From the NCBI GenBank assembly GCA_023301405.1, contig JALZUX010000564.1, positions 1-18,136 on the forward strand: 18,136 nucleotides of DNA. The letters are read 5' to 3'. The DNA comes from Granulosicoccaceae bacterium (lineage in GTDB: Bacteria > Pseudomonadota > Gammaproteobacteria > Granulosicoccales > Granulosicoccaceae). The notes beneath the pieces were generated by a model. The model was given only the letters and a program-made list of their open reading frames with translations, was not told the origin of the DNA and made no database searches. Both the position numbers and the translations under genes were made by a program. The first letter of the stretch is position 1. Every line of letters begins with the position of its first letter. Shown piece by piece: positions 16,226-18,136 of the stretch.

Positions 16226-16339
16226 TTACCACCTCTTACTACGATTACTTAATGCGAATTAACCGTGCCTACTCCACTATCCAGACCTAGTCTCCATATT
16301 TTAGGCTATCCAGCCTCTTGCACTCGAGTATTTTGACAC

Positions 16340-17812
16340 ATGCAAAAACCAAAAGACTCTGACCTGAAATCAGCCATCATAAAAGGGCTGAAAAAGGCCC
16401 CGGACACACTGCTAGCTGAACTCGGCAACAATCTTCAAGACGATGGCAAAAACAAACAATGGTTAAAGGCTCAGCTAGACGACATCACAGGATTGCTTGA
16501 GGCTGAAGCTTCAAAGCAAGCAGAGCGGAAAATTCTCTCTCGGAAAATCGGCCCTGCAAAGAAAAACAATGAAGACTGCAGCGCACTAATTACCGGAGCA
16601 TCACAACTCAGCAGCCAGATCGATGAACTCAACGAGAGAATTAAAGATCGAGTGCTTGAAATCCAGTCAGCGATGGAAAACGCCAGTGAATCGGCAAACT
16701 CGCGCGCACCGACTTTACCGCAACACCTCACTCCTCGCACGCTGTCTAACGACTCGCAGAATTTGCAGTCACTACCTACTGGTTACACGGTAAGTCATGA
16801 AACGCCAACAGATCTGTCGGAGTGGCAAGCTTTTGTAGAAAACACCGCCCATGCGACCGTCTACCACGATGGACGCTGGAAAGAAATTGTTAAAAATAAT
16901 TTCCGCCATGATATCCATCAAATTACCTATCGTGACGCTAACGGACAACTGGCTGGCATTCTACCTCTATGCCATCTCAAGAGTCAGATCTTTGGCTCTT
17001 TCAGTATATCAATGCCTTATTTTAACTACGGAGGCCCACTTGCTGAAAACCCGCTAATCGAAGAAGCCCTGATGTCTCACGCCGCCAAATTGTCTGATGA
17101 CCTAGGCTGCACTCATATGGAAATCAGGGAAACCGAAGGCCGCAGTGAGTGGAAATCCGTGCAACGAAAAGTCAGCATGATATTACCTCTGCCATCAAAC
17201 GATGAAGCACTCGACACTAAACTGGGCTCAAAAGTACGAGCTCAAGTGAACAAGGCCAAATTAAACGATCTACAAGTGAAGTTTGGTAGCTTAGACCTGC
17301 TCGATCACTTCTATTCAGTATTTAGCCAAAATATGCGAGATTTAGGAACACCAGTCTATGGAAAAAAGATTTTTGAAGATATTTTAAAATGCTTTCCAGA
17401 ATCCGCGTTCATCGCCATCGTCTATAAAAATGAGAAGCCGCTTGCCGCCGGGTTCCTGTTAGGTTATCGGGACAAGCTTGAGATACCTTGGGCATCATCG
17501 ATCAGAAGTCAAAATCACCTGGGCGCCAATATGTTTATGTACCGATCGATCTTGACAGAAGCCATTGCCCGCAAGTATCAGTTTTTCGACTTCGGCCGGT
17601 CCACAATAGGCGCCAGTACCTATAAGTTCAAAAAACAGTGGGGAGCCAAGGAACACCCGTTACACTGGCACTACTGGACCCAGAACAACCAAGATGTGCC
17701 CGAAATCAATCCAGACAACCCCAAGTACAAATTGGTTATCAAAGCCTGGCAAATGCTACCAGTGTTTGTAACGCGAATAATCGGCCCTAAGCTTGCCAGA
17801 GACCTGCCCTAG
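16340..17812 (+). CDS. FemAB-family XrtA/PEP-CTERM-associated protein with seryl-tRNA-synthetase-like N-terminal arm
   Basis: The 490-residue protein has two parts. Residues about 150-446 are a FemAB/GNAT-type transferase of the kind found with XrtA loci (TIGR03019-like). WQAFVENTAHATVYHDGRWKE opens it, FNYGGPLAE (228-236) follows, and the diagnostic DFGRST (417-422) and TYKFKKQWGAKEHPLHW (427-443) close it. FemAB enzymes proper move amino acids from aminoacyl-tRNA to a cell-wall peptide; the substrate of the XrtA-linked branch is unknown. Residues about 17-115 form a charged helical region resembling the N-terminal tRNA-binding arm of SerRS, best at AERKILSRKIGPAKKNNED (61-79), which in SerRS is the turn of the coiled coil. 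A proline- and serine-rich linker (about 116-146) joins the parts. TIGR03019 members are, as I recall, nearer 330-360 residues, so the extension is extra. It is divergent from the exopolysaccharide operon. The ribosome binding site is weak. Confidence 0.87.
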   Translation: MQKPKDSDLKSAIIKGLKKAPDTLLAELGNNLQDDGKNKQWLKAQLDDITGLLEAEASKQAERKILSRKIGPAKKNNEDCSALITGASQLSSQIDELNERIKDRVLEIQSAMENASESANSRAPTLPQHLTPRTLSNDSQNLQSLPTGYTVSHETPTDLSEWQAFVENTAHATVYHDGRWKEIVKNNFRHDIHQITYRDANGQLAGILPLCHLKSQIFGSFSISMPYFNYGGPLAENPLIEEALMSHAAKLSDDLGCTHMEIRETEGRSEWKSVQRKVSMILPLPSNDEALDTKLGSKVRAQVNKAKLNDLQVKFGSLDLLDHFYSVFSQNMRDLGTPVYGKKIFEDILKCFPESAFIAIVYKNEKPLAAGFLLGYRDKLEIPWASSIRSQNHLGANMFMYRSILTEAIARKYQFFDFGRSTIGASTYKFKKQWGAKEHPLHWHYWTQNNQDVPEINPDNPKYKLVIKAWQMLPVFVTRIIGPKLARDLP

Positions 17813-18136
17813 TTCTGGTTATACGCAGCCTGATCCAACAGGCACGTCGCAATTTTTCGCAGCGACCTTCTCACAGCATTCTTCAGTCTATAAGACTGTC
17901 CGAAAATGAAGGTCGTTGCGAGGAAGTGATATTTTAAATCAGTATTTCGTTCAATTGAAGCGAATAGATGCTCTACTTTATCGTAATAGCTGGCTAAATG
18001 ACCGCACCCGCAGAAGAAAGCTGTCCCCGCACAGTCACGCTCCACGCTTGTAACTTAGAAATTCTGGGCGGACAAAAGTAACCAATGCTACTTCAGCAAA
18101 GTTGTGGCTCTAAAGCTTGTATTAAAAAGGCAGATC
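17813..18136. other. Non-coding right edge downstream of femAB
   Basis: No convincing gene is present in these 324 nt. The only sizeable minus-strand frame (GTG at 18045 to TAG at 17809, 78 codons) has no recognisable motif, no ribosome binding site and coincides with a large inverted repeat, so I do not call it. An ATG at 18085 opens a frame that runs off the window after 17 codons and cannot be judged. The main visible structure is the nested stem-loop at 17857-17921. Confidence 0.5.
17857..17921. repeat. Nested inverted repeat (stem-loop) downstream of femAB
   Basis: The outer arms TCGCAGCGACCTTC (17857-17870) and GAAGGTCGTTGCGA (17908-17921) pair at 13 of 14 positions, with the odd one a possible G-U pair. 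Inside them, CAGTCT-ATA-AGACTG (17884-17898) is a perfect 6-bp hairpin. A competing dyad GTCGC/GCGAC (17846-17850 and 17862-17866) shares bases with the left arm. It starts 45 nt after the femAB stop. No T-run follows on either strand, so it could be a transcript-stabilising 3' structure, a REP-like repeat unit or a relic of a mobile element. Confidence 0.5.

Larger units (their letters stand above)
15955..16339. other. Divergent intergenic control region of the exopolysaccharide genes
   Basis: This 385-nt stretch separates the glycosyltransferase (minus) from the FemAB gene (plus). It holds no convincing gene. It contains a minus-strand sigma-70-like promoter (16025-16052), a candidate plus-strand sigma-54 promoter (16209-16225) and several inverted repeats. 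These are CTGGT-GCAG-ACCAG at 16093-16106, TGTGT-AGC-ACACA at 16056-16068 shifted by 100 (16156-16168), GCCAAGCA-N10-TGCTTGGC at 16173-16198 and TTAAT-GCGA-ATTAA at 16249-16262. Such density of dyads suggests regulated transcription. Confidence 0.6.

Noticed and set aside
17809..18045. Minus-strand frame of 78 codons at the right edge
   Set aside because: GTG start without a ribosome binding site, no recognisable motif, overlap with the femAB stop and complete coverage of the nested inverted repeat; more likely a chance frame.
1..18136. CRISPR arrays, tRNA or rRNA genes, insertion sequences and phage genes
   Set aside because: No regularly spaced direct repeats, cloverleaf-like genes, transposase or integrase motifs were seen on reading both strands.

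Overview
The window looks like chromosome from a gammaproteobacterium, probably a marine-type lineage of moderate GC. The C-terminal sequence of YpjD followed by a CorB-type protein, the xseB-ispA-dxs order and the close protein resemblance to Escherichia coli RadA, IspA, Dxs and YaiI all point there. No genus can be named from the sequence alone. Start codons are often non-ATG (TTG for corB, xseB and the glycosyltransferase; GTG for ispA, the hydrolase and the flippase).

Left part, positions 1 to 9062, is a housekeeping block, all on the plus strand. It holds the 3' end of ypjD (CcsA-like membrane protein), corB (CNNM/CBS membrane protein), radA (recombination ATPase), xseB (exonuclease VII small subunit), ispA (farnesyl diphosphate synthase), dxs (first enzyme of the MEP isoprenoid pathway), folE2 (GTP cyclohydrolase IB, folate pathway), yaiI (DUF188) and a 2-oxoglutarate/Fe(II) oxygenase. 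xseB and ispA overlap by 4 nt. Good sigma-70-like promoters precede corB, xseB and dxs.

Middle part, 9063 to 12483, holds two convergent genes for predicted secreted lipoproteins that I cannot assign to a named family: a 618-residue alpha/beta-hydrolase-fold esterase-like protein, and a 424-residue protein rich in beta structure.

Right part, 12579 to 17812, is a surface-polysaccharide locus carrying two hallmark proteins of the exosortase A (XrtA)/PEP-CTERM exopolysaccharide system. A minus-strand operon encodes a TIGR03087-type glycosyltransferase, a left-handed beta-helix acyltransferase and a Wzx-like flippase. Divergently transcribed is a FemAB-family protein of the TIGR03019 type. The glycosyltransferase and acyltransferase would build and decorate the repeat unit and the flippase would export it; the FemAB protein probably adds an amino acid or acyl group. 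The exosortase, PEP-CTERM substrates, polymerase and chain-length proteins are not in the window and may lie to the right.

The most interesting observation is that the FemAB protein has about 115 extra N-terminal residues that closely resemble the tRNA-binding coiled-coil arm of seryl-tRNA synthetase. This suggests an aminoacyl-tRNA-dependent (perhaps seryl-tRNA-dependent) modification step in an XrtA-type exopolysaccharide pathway. The divergent intergenic region upstream holds a candidate sigma-54 promoter next to a perfect 8-bp inverted repeat. No rRNA, tRNA, CRISPR array, insertion sequence or phage gene was seen.
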